From assembly GCA_021397835.1 (NCBI GenBank), contig JAJFZO010000857.1, forward strand, positions 310,001-374,000: a stretch of 64,000 bases of DNA, read 5' to 3'. The notes beneath the pieces are model-generated. The model did not search any database. It was not told where the DNA came from and was given only the letters and a program-made list of their open reading frames with translations. Positions 34,891-48,215 of this stretch are shown here, piece after piece. Source of the DNA: Moringa oleifera (taxonomy: Eukaryota; Streptophyta; Magnoliopsida; Brassicales; Moringaceae). The number at the start of each line of letters is the position of its first letter. Position 1 is the stretch's first letter. The position numbers were made by a program, and so were the translations under genes.

Positions 34891-36645
34891 AGTTACATGT
34901 TATATTAAGTTTTAAGGTTTAGGGTTTAGGTTTAGGATTAGTATTTACCGTTTATGGTTTTTGGTTTAAATATTTGGGGATTAGAATTTAAGGATTAAGG
35001 GTTAGTGTTTCAGGTTTAGGGTCCAAGGTTGAAGGTTTTAGGTTAATGGTTTAGGAGTTAGGGTTTAGGGACTAGTGTTTAAGGTTAGTCGCTAGGGTTT
35101 AGGGTTTAGTCGTTTGTGATAAGAGCTTCAGGTTTATTGGTGAGGGTTTAATGCTAAAAGGTTTAGGATTTAATGTTAAGATATAGGATTTAGTGTTAGG
35201 GGTTAGGTTTTTAGATTTAGAGTTTAATGTTTAAGGTTTCAAGGTTAAGGTTTATGTGTTAGGGTTAAGTGTTAAGATTAAAGCTTTAGAGTTTTGGCTT
35301 AGGGATTAGGTTTTTAAGTGTTTGGGTATAGGTTTAAGGTTTAGTGTTTAAGTTTATGGTTAAGGTGAAGGGTTTTGGGTTTAAGATTTCGAGACTGTGG
35401 TTTAGGTTTTAAGTGTTTATGTTTAGGGTTGGGGTTTAGTATTTGGGTTTAAGGTTAAGGTGAACGGTTTTGGGTTTAAGATTTAGGAGTCTGGTGTTAT
35501 GGCTTCGAGTTTAATATTTCGGGTTTAGTTTTTATGACCTTGGGTTTAGTGTTAAGGGGTTGAAGTTTAGGCTTTAGTGTTAATAGTTTATGGGTTACGG
35601 TAAGGTTCGGTGCTTAAAGGTTTACAATTTATGGTTTAATGGTTAAGGTTTACGGATTATGGTTTATATAGTTTACTGTTTAGTGGTTAGGATTTAGGGG
35701 TTCAAGAATTAAAGTTTGGGATATAGGGGTTAATGTTTAAGGTTTAAGGTTAAGGGTTAACGTCTTGGGGATTTAAACCTACGGTTTATGGTTCATAGGT
35801 TAGGGTTTAGGGAACATAGGTCAGAGGTTAGATTTTAGGGTTTAGGATTTAAGGCCTAGAGGTTAGGGTTTAAGGAGGGTAGGGTTAGGGGTTTAATGTT
35901 TAAGGTTAGGACTTAGGGTTTAGGTTAGAGGTTAAAGGGTTGAGGTTTAGGATTGATTTAAGGTTTTAAGGTTATGGTTTAAAGGTTAGTATTTTGGGGT
36001 TATGTTTAGCATTTAGGGTTTTAGGGTTTAAAGTTTGGGATTCATGGTTTATGGGTCAGGTGTTAAAGGTTAAGGGTTTGGTTATAAGGGTTTAGAGGTT
36101 AGACTTAAGGTTTATAGTTTATAGCTTAGAGTTGAAGGTTTAAGATTTAAGGGTTAAGGTCTTGGATTTAGGTTTGGTGTTTATAGATTATGATTTAGGC
36201 TTTTTGATATAGGGCTTAAGGGTTACGAGTTAAAGCTCAAGGGTTATAGGTTATATAGCTTGAAGTTGAGGGGCTAGGAGGTTAGGTTTGGCCTTCAGGG
36301 TTTAGGGACTATGGTTTATGGCTTGAGATTTAATGGTTATGTAGTGGTTAAGGATTATTGTTTATTGTTTAGGGTTTAAGGTGTAGCATTTAGGAATTAA
36401 GGTTAGAATCAGGATTTATGATTTAGGCTTAAGATTTAGGGTTTATTGTTTGGGTGTTAGAGTTTAGAGTTTAAGGTTTTGGGTTTAAGTGTTTGCATTT
36501 ATGATTTAGAGTTAGGGTTTAAGGTTTAGGATATAGGGTTTAGTGGTGAGCAAAAGTATAAGGTTTGGGTTTGAGTTTTGAGGTTTAGCATTTAAGGAAC
36601 AAGTTTTAGATTTTAAAGTTTAAAGTTTAAGGGTTGAGGTTTAAA
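34891..36645 (+). repeat. Telomere-like G-array preceding the long F-array (unit 1)
   Basis: About 1.75 kb of TTTAGGG-like words. Its beginning (tagttacatgttatattaag) matches 50540. It is longer than its unit 2 counterpart (50541-51015). Confidence 0.8.
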
Positions 36646-38580
36646 CTAATCGTGCCTATTGTGCATGAAAATATGAAAAAATTAGGCTTAAGAACGAAGT
36701 GAACGTTACACATAATTGGATCTAATATATATAATTGAGCCTCATGATTGTTAGACCTAAAATATAATTAGGCACACCAATTAGTTGAAACTAATATTTA
36801 GTGCCAAAGATTTAAGTGTACCAAAGAATTATGGCTATTGATTCATTAAATCTAAGAATTTATTAAGTCTAAAATTTAATTTTGCTTAAGAATTAGTTAG
36901 GTCTAACAATTAAGTTGGCTTCATAAATAAATAAGCTTAATTATTACACCTAAAATATATTTGAGCCCACTATTTAATTAGATCTAAGATATAATTAGGC
37001 TTGATATGTCATCTATCTTAAAAATTAGTGACCTAACAATTAATTAAGGTTGAACAATTAATTACACCTCATAATTAATTGGATACAAAATTTAATTTTG
37101 ATTAAAAATTAATTGAAAATAATATTTAAATGAGCCTCATAAAAAATTAAATTTAATATGTAATTAGGTCTAATAGATTTATTATTGGATATAAAAATGA
37201 AATAAGACTAAGGCTTAAAATTAAATTGACCTCTAACAAAAAATTTATCTTAATATATAGTTAGGCTTAAGAAAAAATTTTGCTTGACCTATAATTGGTT
37301 CTAAGAACGAAATGAGATTAATAAACAAATTGACATAAAATTTAATTAGTCTAAGATCTAAATAGGTCTAATGTACAATTTACAATTGGGTATTGCATGC
37401 ATGAACTAATTGCATAAATTGAACCTAAAAATGAATTAAGCTTAAGATATAATTGGATCCAAATTATAATTAAATTTAAGATATAATTGACCATAATAAT
37501 TAATTGAGCCTTGTATTTATTAATTAGGCATAAAATTAATTGGATCTAATATTACTTAGATTAAGATTGAAAATTAATTGGATCTAGTAACTCATTGGAC
37601 CTAATAAGTAATTACGTATAATAAAAATTAAGACTTAATATGTAATTTGACCTAATAAATAATTGGACTTAATATTAAATTGAATTTAACAATTCATTGA
37701 ACCTAAGATTTAATAGTGCATGAAAAATAATTCGGTCACTAATTTAATTGGGCTTAATATATAATTTCATCTAAGAAATAGTCAAGTCGAAGATATAATT
37801 AGGCCTATGACTTAATTTAATTAAATTAATTTGGCTAACATGCATGAGTCCAAAAAATAATTTGATGTATAATTGGGCCTGATAAATATCGTGACCTAAG
37901 AAATCATTAAACCTAAAATTAATTATGCGACAAAAATTAGACATATAGTGTAATTAGATCTCTTGTATATTTGGACCAATAATTTAATAGGCGAAGAATG
38001 ATTGAACTTGAGACGTAATTGAACTTAATAATTAATTGGGCCTAAGAATGAGTTATCGTGCATGAATCTAAGAAATAATTGGGCTTAAGAATGAGTTTGA
38101 TTTTATGTACATTAAAAAATAATTGAGTTTAATATGTAATTAAGCCTAACAAGTAAGTGGATCTATATTTGTTAGGCCTAAATATTCATTGGGTTCAATA
38201 ATTAATGGCACTATTATTAAAAATTTTGACTTAATATATATAATTAAAACATTAAATAAATTAAACTTAATGTGAAAAATTGGTTAACAATTAATTAGGC
38301 ATTAGATTTTGGTTGGGTCTAATAAAAATTATACTTAATATTTAATGTGATTTAATAAATAATTGAATTTAATATATAATTAAGCATAAAAACTGAATTG
38401 GCCAATTACTAAGGCTGAGATTTATTTGATTCTAGTAATTAAAAGTCTAAGATTTAATTGTGCCATAGTGAGCTTAATATTTAGTTAGGCCTAACAAAAA
38501 TTAGATTTAATATATCATTAATTCTAATAAATAATATATAATTAGATCGAAGAACTAAATGAGCTTTGTACATAATTGGG
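36646..38580 (+). repeat. 17-bp minisatellite, forward (unit 1, first part)
   Basis: F-array with long variants near 36660, 37845 and 38047. Matches 52080-53580 in unit 2 phrase by phrase (for example ttgcttgacctataattgg and gcatgcatgaactaattgc). Confidence 0.8.
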
Positions 38581-39610
38581 TCAAACTCAACAATGGGCTA
38601 AGTTGGGTCAATCTATTTTAAAAAATGTGGCTCGTGACTTACCCATTATTTTTGAACTTTAAACGAGCTTTATTTGGGCCATTTTTGGGCCTTAAACGGA
38701 TTTTATTTTGACTTTTTATAGATTTTGTGCATGGTTATATAGGCATAATAAGGAAATTATATAAGTCTTAGATGGGTTTTATTATGTTTTATGTACATAT
38801 AATTTAATATTTTATAAATATAGTGCTTATTATTTTTAAAATATATAATATAAAAAACTATTAGTACATTCTATTAAACCAATTGTTATATTTAATTAAG
38901 TAAATATAATTTTGAGAAATTGATTATCAATACAACATAAGTACACTTTAACTAAGTTAAAACCTACTTACTTGTCAATCATATATATTTTTCAATTGCA
39001 TTATCCAAACAAGTACTTCTTTAAATTAAAAAGATTACGTGAACTTATATCTATTATATAACTTTAAGTCTTTAGGAGAACTAGTATCATTAAATTCTGC
39101 TTGACATATATTGATATTTACTAACTATTTTGTCATCTCTTTCAATCTTGTATTGTTTTATAATTTTTTTATTCGTCTAATTCAAATCTTTCAAATATAT
39201 AAGTGTTTCAATTATAAAAAGTATCAAACTTTTTCTTGTGTTTAACAAATAATTATGGTCAACTAACTTAGTTACTCCTATGAAAATAAAATTCATTAAT
39301 GATTTAATTATATAAGCTTAAATATGAGATATGTTGACCTTAATGGATTCATCTAAATGTAATCTATTTATTTATATTAATAGGCTGACCCAAATATAGC
39401 TTAATTATAGTCTATTTTTAATTCTTATTGGCGAGCTCCAATATGATTCGATTATGATCAAATGATAACCTTAAAGAGTCAATTTATTAGACAGCTTGTT
39501 TCGAAATTTTAAGCCCACGACCTAGTCCATTATTTAAATGAATAGCTTGGCTTGACTTTTTTAATAAAAGGGCCAAATCGTAAATGTGGGCCATGAGCCA
39601 AAATGATGAG
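38581..39610 (+). mobile_element. Transposon-like element embedded in the F-array (unit 1)
   Basis: About 1 kb that breaks the 17-bp rhythm. One end is rich in gggtc/gggct words (aatgggctaagttgggtc), the other in gccca/ggcca words (aagcccacgacctagtcc, gtgggccatgagcca), giving loosely inverted ends. The centre is AT-rich and noncoding. It has no transposase frame. Its class is uncertain: a nonautonomous DNA transposon is my best guess. It is present at the same place in unit 2 (53591-54610), so it predates the duplication. Confidence 0.45.
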
Positions 39611-41275
39611 CCTGATAATTAGGCGTAAAACATAATTAAATTCAATAATTAATTATATTTAAGATATAATTGGGTTCGTAATTAATTGAACTTAGAAACA
39701 AATTGAATTAAGATATAATTGGATTCAACTTATAATTGAACTTAAATATCTATGAAGTGTATAGATAATTAGGTCAATTAGATAATTAGACCTGATAATA
39801 AATAATATGACCTATGATTAATTTGGTATATCGTGCATGAAACTAAGAAATAATTCGGCCTATAACCAAATTTAACTGAACTTATATTAATTGGGCCTAA
39901 GGATTAATTGTGCTACAAATAATTAGGCCTACAATGTAATTTGACATGATAGTTAATTAGATTAAATAATTCATTCTGCCAAATAATGAATTAGTCTTGA
40001 GATTTAATTGAGTCTAACAAAAAGTTGAGCTTTATCCATAACTAAGTCTAGCAACTAATTAGACTTAACAATTCATTGGGTCAAATAATTAATTGAGCCT
40101 AAAATTTAACAAAAAAAATGATCTTAGTATATAGTTGAACTTAACAAATAATTAGGGTTAATATAAAATTAGGCCTAATAAAATAATGAACCTAAGATAT
40201 AATTTAGCCTAACAATTAAATGGATCTAGTCAGTAATAAGATGTAATAGTTTAATTAAACCTATTAGTAAATTGAGCCTAAGATTTAATTATATATAAGG
40301 ATTAATTGAGCCTAGTATTTAATTTGACTTAACAAAAATTATAACTTTATATATAATTAGACTTAACAAATATGTAGATCTAAAATACAATTTCGCTTAA
40401 AATGTAGCTGAGCTCAACAATAAAGATGTAAATAATTAATTCGATTTAATAATTATTTGAGCTAATAATTAATTAGATTAAATATTTAATTATGAATAAT
40501 AATTAATTAAATCAAATATTTAATTGAGCTTAATAAAAAATTAGATTAATATATAATTAGATTTAGTAAATAATTGAGCTTAATCTATGGTTGATGTAAG
40601 AAAGAAATGAGACTAATAAACATTTGGATCTAAAATATAATTAGAACTAACTATATTATTTAGTTGGGCTTAAGATAATGTGGACAGAACATACATGAGC
40701 TAACTATATTATGCCATAAAATGAATTGAGTGTAAGATATAATTAGAATCAAAATAATAGTTTAATTGATCTAAAAACTAATTAGATCTAACATCTAATT
40801 AGGTCAAATATGCAATTGAGATCAACAATTTATTGGACCTAACAATTCATTATGCCTAGCAACTAATTATATCTAAGATTTGAATCGGTTTAAGAAAAAA
40901 TTGAGCTTAGTATATATAATTTCACCAAACAAGTAAGTGAAAAAAATAATTAATTATATTTGAGAATTAGTTGTGCTTATTAATCAATTGTATTGAATTA
41001 CCTAGTTTAACATGCATGAGTCCAACAAATAATTCTAGATATATAATCGAGCCTAACAAATAATAAAGCTAAGATATATAAACTTCAAATTAATTAGCCT
41101 TAGATTTAATTGAGCCTAAAAAATTGGACATATGATATAATTAGAGCTCATATACAATTAAGCCTATGATATAATGGGCATATATAATTGAACTTGAGAT
41201 ATAATTGGACTTAATATATAAATGAGCTTAGCCCAAAATATAATTAGACCTAATAAATAATTAGGCTTCTTATTG
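39611..41275 (+). repeat. 17-bp minisatellite, forward (unit 1, second part)
   Basis: Continues the F-array after the embedded element, with the long variant near 39832. Matches 54611-56045. Confidence 0.8.
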
Positions 41276-41780
41276 AATTATTGAGTCTCACTCTCGATGA
41301 AATTATATAATATTAAAATTTTAAATTAGTTAAATTTAAAATTAAATAATTTTCATATTATCTTTCAATCCAACATGAGAATAAGATTATAAAAGAAATA
41401 TTATAATATTTGATTAACTAATCCAATGATCTCTAAATATCATTTAAATTCTTAAAACTGGGCATTGTAAACCACAATTCTGTTTTTTTCTTTTTTTATG
41501 TTTATCCTGAAAAGAGTTGTTCATTGGTTAGCTTGCTATTAGTGTATTAATAAATCAGTTCTCTTAAACTTGTGATACAACTTAATTTAATTTAATTTAT
41601 ATTTTGAATTTTTTCTCTTAATATTTTCAAATTATGAAAGAAAGACTCAAATATGGTTTTTATAAACTGTCTCACACTTACTTGGCAAAATTCCTATTTA
41701 ATTAGCTCCTCAAGTTTATTTGCTATAAATTAAAAATTGCAAAGCTAATAATGATACATATTTATGACCTAATATTTTTA
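41276..41780. other. Unique spacer between F- and R-arrays (unit 1)
   Basis: About 500 bp without the 17-bp rhythm (gagtctcactctcgatgaa, cattgtaaaccac, gcttgctattagtgtatt). It is strongly conserved in unit 2 at 56046-56560 and lies at the centre of the inverted F/R structure. No gene is visible; a 67-codon open stretch in the unit 2 copy is not kept open in unit 1. Confidence 0.6.
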
Positions 41781-43200
41781 CAAGCTCAATTATTTTTGTG
41801 CCTAATCAATTCTTAGGTCTAATTAACTTACGTTAATTCAATTTGTTCTTAAGTAATATTATTTCTTGGGTTCATGATTGATAAATCTAATTAATTATTA
41901 AACTCAATAAATATCAGATTTAATTATATTTAGGGCTAATTGATACAAAGTCCAGTTATGTATTAGATTGAATTATTTATTAGACTCAATTATATTTTAA
42001 ATTTAATTATATTAAGTCCAATATATCATAGGCTCCATTATATATCAAGCCTAATTATATATATTTTCACTTTTTTTAAGCCCAATTACTATGAAATCTA
42101 ACTATATATTTGACTTAATCTTTATTAGGTTCAATTATATGTTGAATCATTTCTTGAACTATAGCAAATTACTTAATTGATGCATGCATCCTAATTAAAT
42201 AATAGGCATAATTATATATTCAACACAACTACATCTTATGTCTAAGCTTAATTCCTATAAGGCAATTAAATCTTAAGTTCCGATTGATTGTTGGGTTTAA
42301 TTAATTGTTTGACTTAACTAATCTTAGGTCTAATTATTTATTGGGTCTTTTTTATTCTTTGGCTTAATAATATACTAAGTATAATTAATCACTAGGCCAA
42401 TTAGATATTAGGCACATATTTTATTAGTCCAAATCAAATTGTAGCTTAATTAATTATCAGGCTTAATGAACTGTTAGATCTAATTTAATCTTAATTATAT
42501 ATTTGATCTAATTAATGAGGCCCAATTAAGTATAATACTCAATCACATCTCAAGTTCAATTGTAATTTGAGTTCAGTTATACATTAGACTTAACTTACTC
42601 CTAGGCCTAATTATATATTGGGTTCATCATCAACGCTACATTTGATTATATCTTAGATCCAATTAAATCTTCATCCAATTATATTCTAAACCTAATAATT
42701 TTTTAGTCTCATTTCATTCTTAGACTCATTATAAATTAAACCTAATAGATATTAAATCAAATTTTTTATTAGGCTTAATTAAATTTTAAGTCAATTAATT
42801 CTTAGTTATAATTAAACCTTGGCATCAATTAATTATTAAGGTCCATGAATTGTTAGGCTTCTTGAATTATTAAGTCATTAATTTTTTAGTTCATTACACA
42901 TAAACCCAATAATATCTTACACCTAATTAATTATTAGGTTACGAATATATTTTATGTTTAATTATTGATTAAGTCCAACTATATATGAAGTTAAATTTTT
43001 TAATAGGCCCAATTAGATATTAACCCAAACAACTTCTCAGTGGAATTAAATCTTTAGTCCAATTATTAGGTCAAATATTACATCTTATGTCAAATATTTT
43101 ATTAAGCCCAATCGCATATTAAGCCTAATTATTCTTTAAGCTCAATTATATACTAAACCTAGTGAATTATTTGGTTAAATTAATTGTTAAACTCTCATTT
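41781..43200 (-). repeat. 17-bp minisatellite, reverse orientation (R), unit 1 first part
   Basis: The unit now reads as its complement (caattaattattaggcc-like words: taattatatattgggttc, aattaattattaggttac). Matches 56561-57990 in unit 2. Confidence 0.8.
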
Positions 43201-46080
43201 GCACATTGGTATAATTGTCATTTTAAACATAAAAGTTCAGAAGCATTAAAGTTAAATGAATATATTGAACAAACATCTAGAGAAAATGTAAAAATGTAAA
43301 TTTCTAAGTCATGTTTTTTTTATGCTCCAATTTGAGAATCTGTACAAAATATAAGTTTTATAGTGTAATGAACCCCTTAAAAGTTTATTAGATATGGAAG
43401 ATGATTTTAAGATTGAGGAAGAAATGGCATTATGGTTGTACATATTAGCTTAATTTAAAGTGATCTCGATAGCAAAATTATCTACAGGTGCAGAAAAGGT
43501 TGAAAGTCCAAGAGATAAGCCTATAGACTTACTTGAAACCCAACTCATGACAAAAGAAAGCAAACTCTGGTATGTTAAAAGAAGAAAAAAAAGGTCATTA
43601 AAGGTTAAATGTAATAGTATAAAAAAAAAGAAAGTGAACAAATGGAAGTAGGTGAAGTCTTGCTTGCAATATCACAAGGACAATAAACAAATTATGTAAT
43701 CATCTAAGTAGATAATTAATGGATGTAAGACTACTAACATATCCCTTGTCTTTATTTCACCCTAAGAATGGATTGGATTGAAATGACTTCCCTATGAACC
43801 CTTTATGTTAATAATAGAGTATAAGAAAACCCTAAAGCCATGGGTAGGGGATTTAAAAACTTTAATTTTACTTTATTCTCATGTAAATATCTTTTTATCA
43901 CCTTTTGTAATCATTATGTCCATTGTTAGTAGTAACCTCGTTTTAATCTATTGTTAAATTGATATTTTCATGTTATAATAGTTGGTATCCATTGTTAACG
44001 AGGAGCACTTACAAAATATCATAAGTGTTAGATGTTAGAAAATGTCCTTTCTTCTCTTCCTTAAATCATTTTTATATTTATCATTGTTTTATGATTATAA
44101 GCTTTTGCAAGGTGTCTTGTCTCCTAGCCTCAGCATTTAATATGATTCATTTATGATGGTTAAGTGGTTTCATGGCTCAGATACATGCAGCTAAAGCATT
44201 GTAATGTTATTTGTGGTTGCCTAGCACGCATAATTGATCATCTTTTGGGTTAGGTTACTTATAGTTTAAACGAAGTTATGACTTTTGGGTTGTTTAATGT
44301 GCATTAGCCTTTTTCTTTGGGCCTCACTGCCTATTCTTTTATAACTAATACCAAACACAACTCCCCCCTTCTTGTCCTTAAGCAGACTAGTGATAAAATT
44401 AGAGTTGTAGGAGCCAAGCAAAATTCAAGTTAAGAAAAGGCTTAAAGGTAGCTGAGCGACAATGATGTTGGTGTGTTAGAAGCCAAAGAGAATTTGAGCT
44501 AATAAGGGGTTTATAACTTAGTTGGTCTTGAGATGACCAAACAACTCAAGGTAGGTACTGGATTGAGATGGGCATTTAGTCTTGTCGTGTGTGGTCCGAG
44601 TTAAGAAGAGGTCAAGGAGTTATGGCTGAGATTTATTGACTTTGACTAATCAGAGTAAGATTGTTGCAAACGTGAAGATCTAGTTTTTATATGCGATTTC
44701 TTAAGTAGATTTATTGGGTAGCGTAATAATCTTTGGACATGTGAGAAAATCTCTTTTCTTAGGGAGATAGTGTGCTACTAGTATTTGGTTTTTATCATAA
44801 AATTTTTATAATCCTCATTAAATATAAAAAAACATAAAGTGTGAAGCTTTACAAAAAGTCATTTTGCTTGCTTAAGAAGTGCTCTCCTCATAGATGACAA
44901 ACAGTGGTGTTTTTCTACGATTTACGATGAAAACTTAGCCTACTTTAGAACTCATAATTAACTCGTATCTTTAACCATGATGTCTGGTTTCTATCTTGAA
45001 CAATGGAAGAGTTCTTTTATTGAATTAAGTGAGCAACTTCACAAAACATCCTTTTTCGTATATTAAGAACATGTATAGGTATAAAAAATAAAAATTAGCT
45101 TATTTGCTTTCTTATGAGCCTATATGTAAGACAAAGATTTTTGCAATTCCACATTAAGAAAAGGCATGCAATGACACTATCCTTGTTGGATGTTTAAGAA
45201 GCCAGTGGAGGCATAGTCAAAGCCAAAACTCAAAGCTTGGGCATGCATAGCCAGATAGGCATAGCTATTTTATTGCATGATTCTTTGAAACATGGTTGAA
45301 ACAAAAAGGCACAATGTGTGAAACTAGCAAGTATTCACAATAAAATCATCCTTTGTGCATCCTCTTTGGGGCTTTCCGATGCCATGTCATGTTTTCTTCT
45401 TTGATGTCCCTTGTGTTTACAACTCACTTGTTTGAAAGTAGACATTCAAATAGTCCTCCGAGATTGCTTATTTAATGAATGAGCTGAGGAATTGCTTAGT
45501 TGTGATAAGATTATGCAAAAGTGCTTTTTGAAATTTCTTGTCTCATGGATGAGCCAGGGTGTAACTCAGTTTTCACAAGTAGATGTCCAAGTGTTATGTA
45601 AATGTTATGTTGACGATCGATAGGATTTGTTAAAGAAAGTTATTTATGTTTCATTATATAGTTTACTCAATAAACATAACGTGTTGATATTTAAAATTGA
45701 ATACAATTAATTGATATGTGTTCATGTTAAAGATGTTTGTGTAATCTTATTGTGTTGATACCATTGGTTTATGATTCATGAATCTAGATAATCACATTAC
45801 ATATTAATATTTTCTCATGAGTAATAAGATATTCAACAATTAAGGAGCATAGTATGAAATTGTGTACTTGACTATAAAAGAGAGTTAATTATACTAAAAA
45901 ATTTACATTTTGTACAAATTCTTAAAATTGAGATTTGAAAAAATAATACATCAAGTAAAAATTTATTTCAATAAATTCTATTAACTTAAATTGTCGAGAT
46001 TTTTTTAATGCATGAATACGATTATACTGTTATAATCTTATTAATATGCTTAAGAGGAGAAAGAAATAAGGGTTTTTTTT
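43201..46080. mobile_element. ~2.9-kb insertion present only in unit 1
   Basis: After the shared phrase ttaaactctcatttgcacattgg, unit 1 runs into non-repetitive DNA and returns to R-array at about 46080. Unit 2 continues without it (57990 on). The insert has an ordinary low-copy look with poly-purine runs. A 63-codon open stretch at 43460-43651 is lysine-rich and not recognised. No LTR, terminal repeat or domain was found, so what inserted is unknown. A lost piece of unit 2 is a less likely alternative. Confidence 0.5.
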
Positions 46081-47480
46081 CCTTAAATCTAATAAATTAT
46101 CAGATCTAATTATATTTGAGACCAATTATATATTAAGCCTATTTTGTTTTTAAGTTTAATTATTTATTAGGATCAATTATATATTAAGTCTAATTTTCTA
46201 TTAGTCCAATTAAATCTTAAGCCTGACTAGTTATTGAGTATAATTATTATTATACCCAGTTAATCATTAGAGCCAATTAATTGTGAGGTCACAGATGTTA
46301 ACCAAATAAATTCGATAAAATTATTTAATAGGCCCAATTATATCTTCAACCTCACATCTCATTGACCCAATTATGAAATGTCTAAATTTTTTATATGATG
46401 CAATTAAATCTTAAGTTCAATTAATTTTCAACCACAATTAATTATTAAGCCGAAGCGATTTTTACGATCCAATGAATTGTTGGACTCAATGTGGGTTTAA
46501 TGCCCAATTATTTATTAGGTCAAATTTTATAGAAAACTCATATTTTTTATGAAACTTAATCAAATGTAAGCTTAGTTAATTATTAGACTCTAGTTCCAAT
46601 TAATTGTTAACCTCACTTACATACTAGACTCAATTAAATATTTGATCCAGTTAATTTTGGGGTCTAACAATAATTGTTAAACTTAATTAGTTATTAGGCT
46701 CAATTTTATCATAAATTCAATGGTAGTTTTGAGTTCAATTATATCTCAAACTCAATAAATTCCTAAGTTTAACTATGTACAAGGTTCATGCAAGCTACAT
46801 CCCATTTAACTATATTTTAAGCCTAATTATTTATTAGTCTCACTTATCTAATTATAGATTAAGTCTAATTTTTTTTGGGCTCAATAAAATTTTAGGTCTA
46901 ATAATTTTTAGTTATAGTTAAATCCTTAGCCTAATTAATTATTAGGATCAATTAATTGTTAAACTCATTTATGTCTCAAATTCAATTATATCTTAAACTC
47001 AATTATTTTATTGAGATCTAATAGCTTTTAGGCCAAATTATTTATTATACCCAATTACATGTAAAGCTGAACTTTTAACCAAACCTAACTAATTTTTAAA
47101 CTGAATTAAATCTTAAGTGCAATTAATTATAAAATCTAATTAAATCGTGCGTCTAATTTTTGCTAGATTCAATAAATCAGTAGCCTTAATTACATCTTAG
47201 GTCTAATATTTTATCAAGTATGATTATATATTAGAACAAATTAAATTATTAAGCTACATTATACATTAAGCTTAATTTTTCATTAAATATAATTAAATTT
47301 TACGTTCAATTAATTATCTGGCCTAATGAATTGATAGACCTCATAGATTGTTAGTTCAAATTAATTGTTAAGCTCAATTGCACATTAAACTTAATTATTC
47401 ACTAGATACCATTAATTTTTTAGACCAATCAATAAATGTTAGGCCCAGTTAGTTACGATCATATCTTAAGCCTAATCCTT
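46081..47480 (-). repeat. 17-bp minisatellite, reverse (R), unit 1 second part
   Basis: R-array containing gactagttattgagtataa and gaggtcacagatgttaacc, matched at 58340 and 58998. It passes into the C-array at about 47480. Confidence 0.8.
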
Positions 47481-48215
47481 AAACACAAAACTTTTATCCT
47501 TCTAAGAAGCCAACCACTAAACCATAAAACCTAACCTAACACCCTCAATCTTAACCCCTAACCTTATAACCTAACCCTTGTATCCTAAATCTAAAGCATA
47601 ACTCTAAATAATAACTTTAAACTTTAACCCATGAACTAACCCTAAATCTTACACCGAAAAACCTAACTAACCCCTAAACTTTCATCCTAACCCTTAAACA
47701 GTCCATCCTGAACATGAAACCCTTACCTTAGCTCTTAAACCTCAAAAACTAAATCCTAAATCCAAAACCTTAAACTCTTGATGCCTAAATCCTAAACCCT
47801 AACTTTGAAAACCCAAATCTAAACTGTAACTTGTAACCCCTAAACTCTAAATCAAAAATAGTAAATCCCCCCTAAACTTTAAGCCCCTAACCTCATAACA
47901 CAAAGCCCTTAATGTTAACCCCTAAACCCTAAATCCTAAAATCAAAACCATAACCCTAAACCTTTAAATTTAAAACTTTAACTCCTAAACCCTAAACTCA
48001 AAACCCTCAAATCTAACATCTAAACCCAAAATGCTAAACATTAACCCTAAACATTCTCTAAAACCTAAATCCTAACATTAAACCCGAATCTCTAATGCCT
48101 CAACCCTAACCCCTAAACACTAACACCTAACCCATATCCATAAAGGCTGAACTTAAACCCTAAATCCCTAACTGTAAAATTTTCCTAACCTCATAATCCA
48201 AACACTAACTTTGAA
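47481..48215 (-). repeat. Telomere-like C-array at the end of unit 1
   Basis: Imperfect CCCTAAA words. It follows an R-array, the mirror image of G-array then F-array. Matches 60311-61085. Confidence 0.85.

Noticed and set aside
43460..43651. 63-codon lysine-rich open frame in the unit 1 insertion
   Set aside because: Low-complexity end, overlaps an equal-sized frame on the other strand, no recognised motif.
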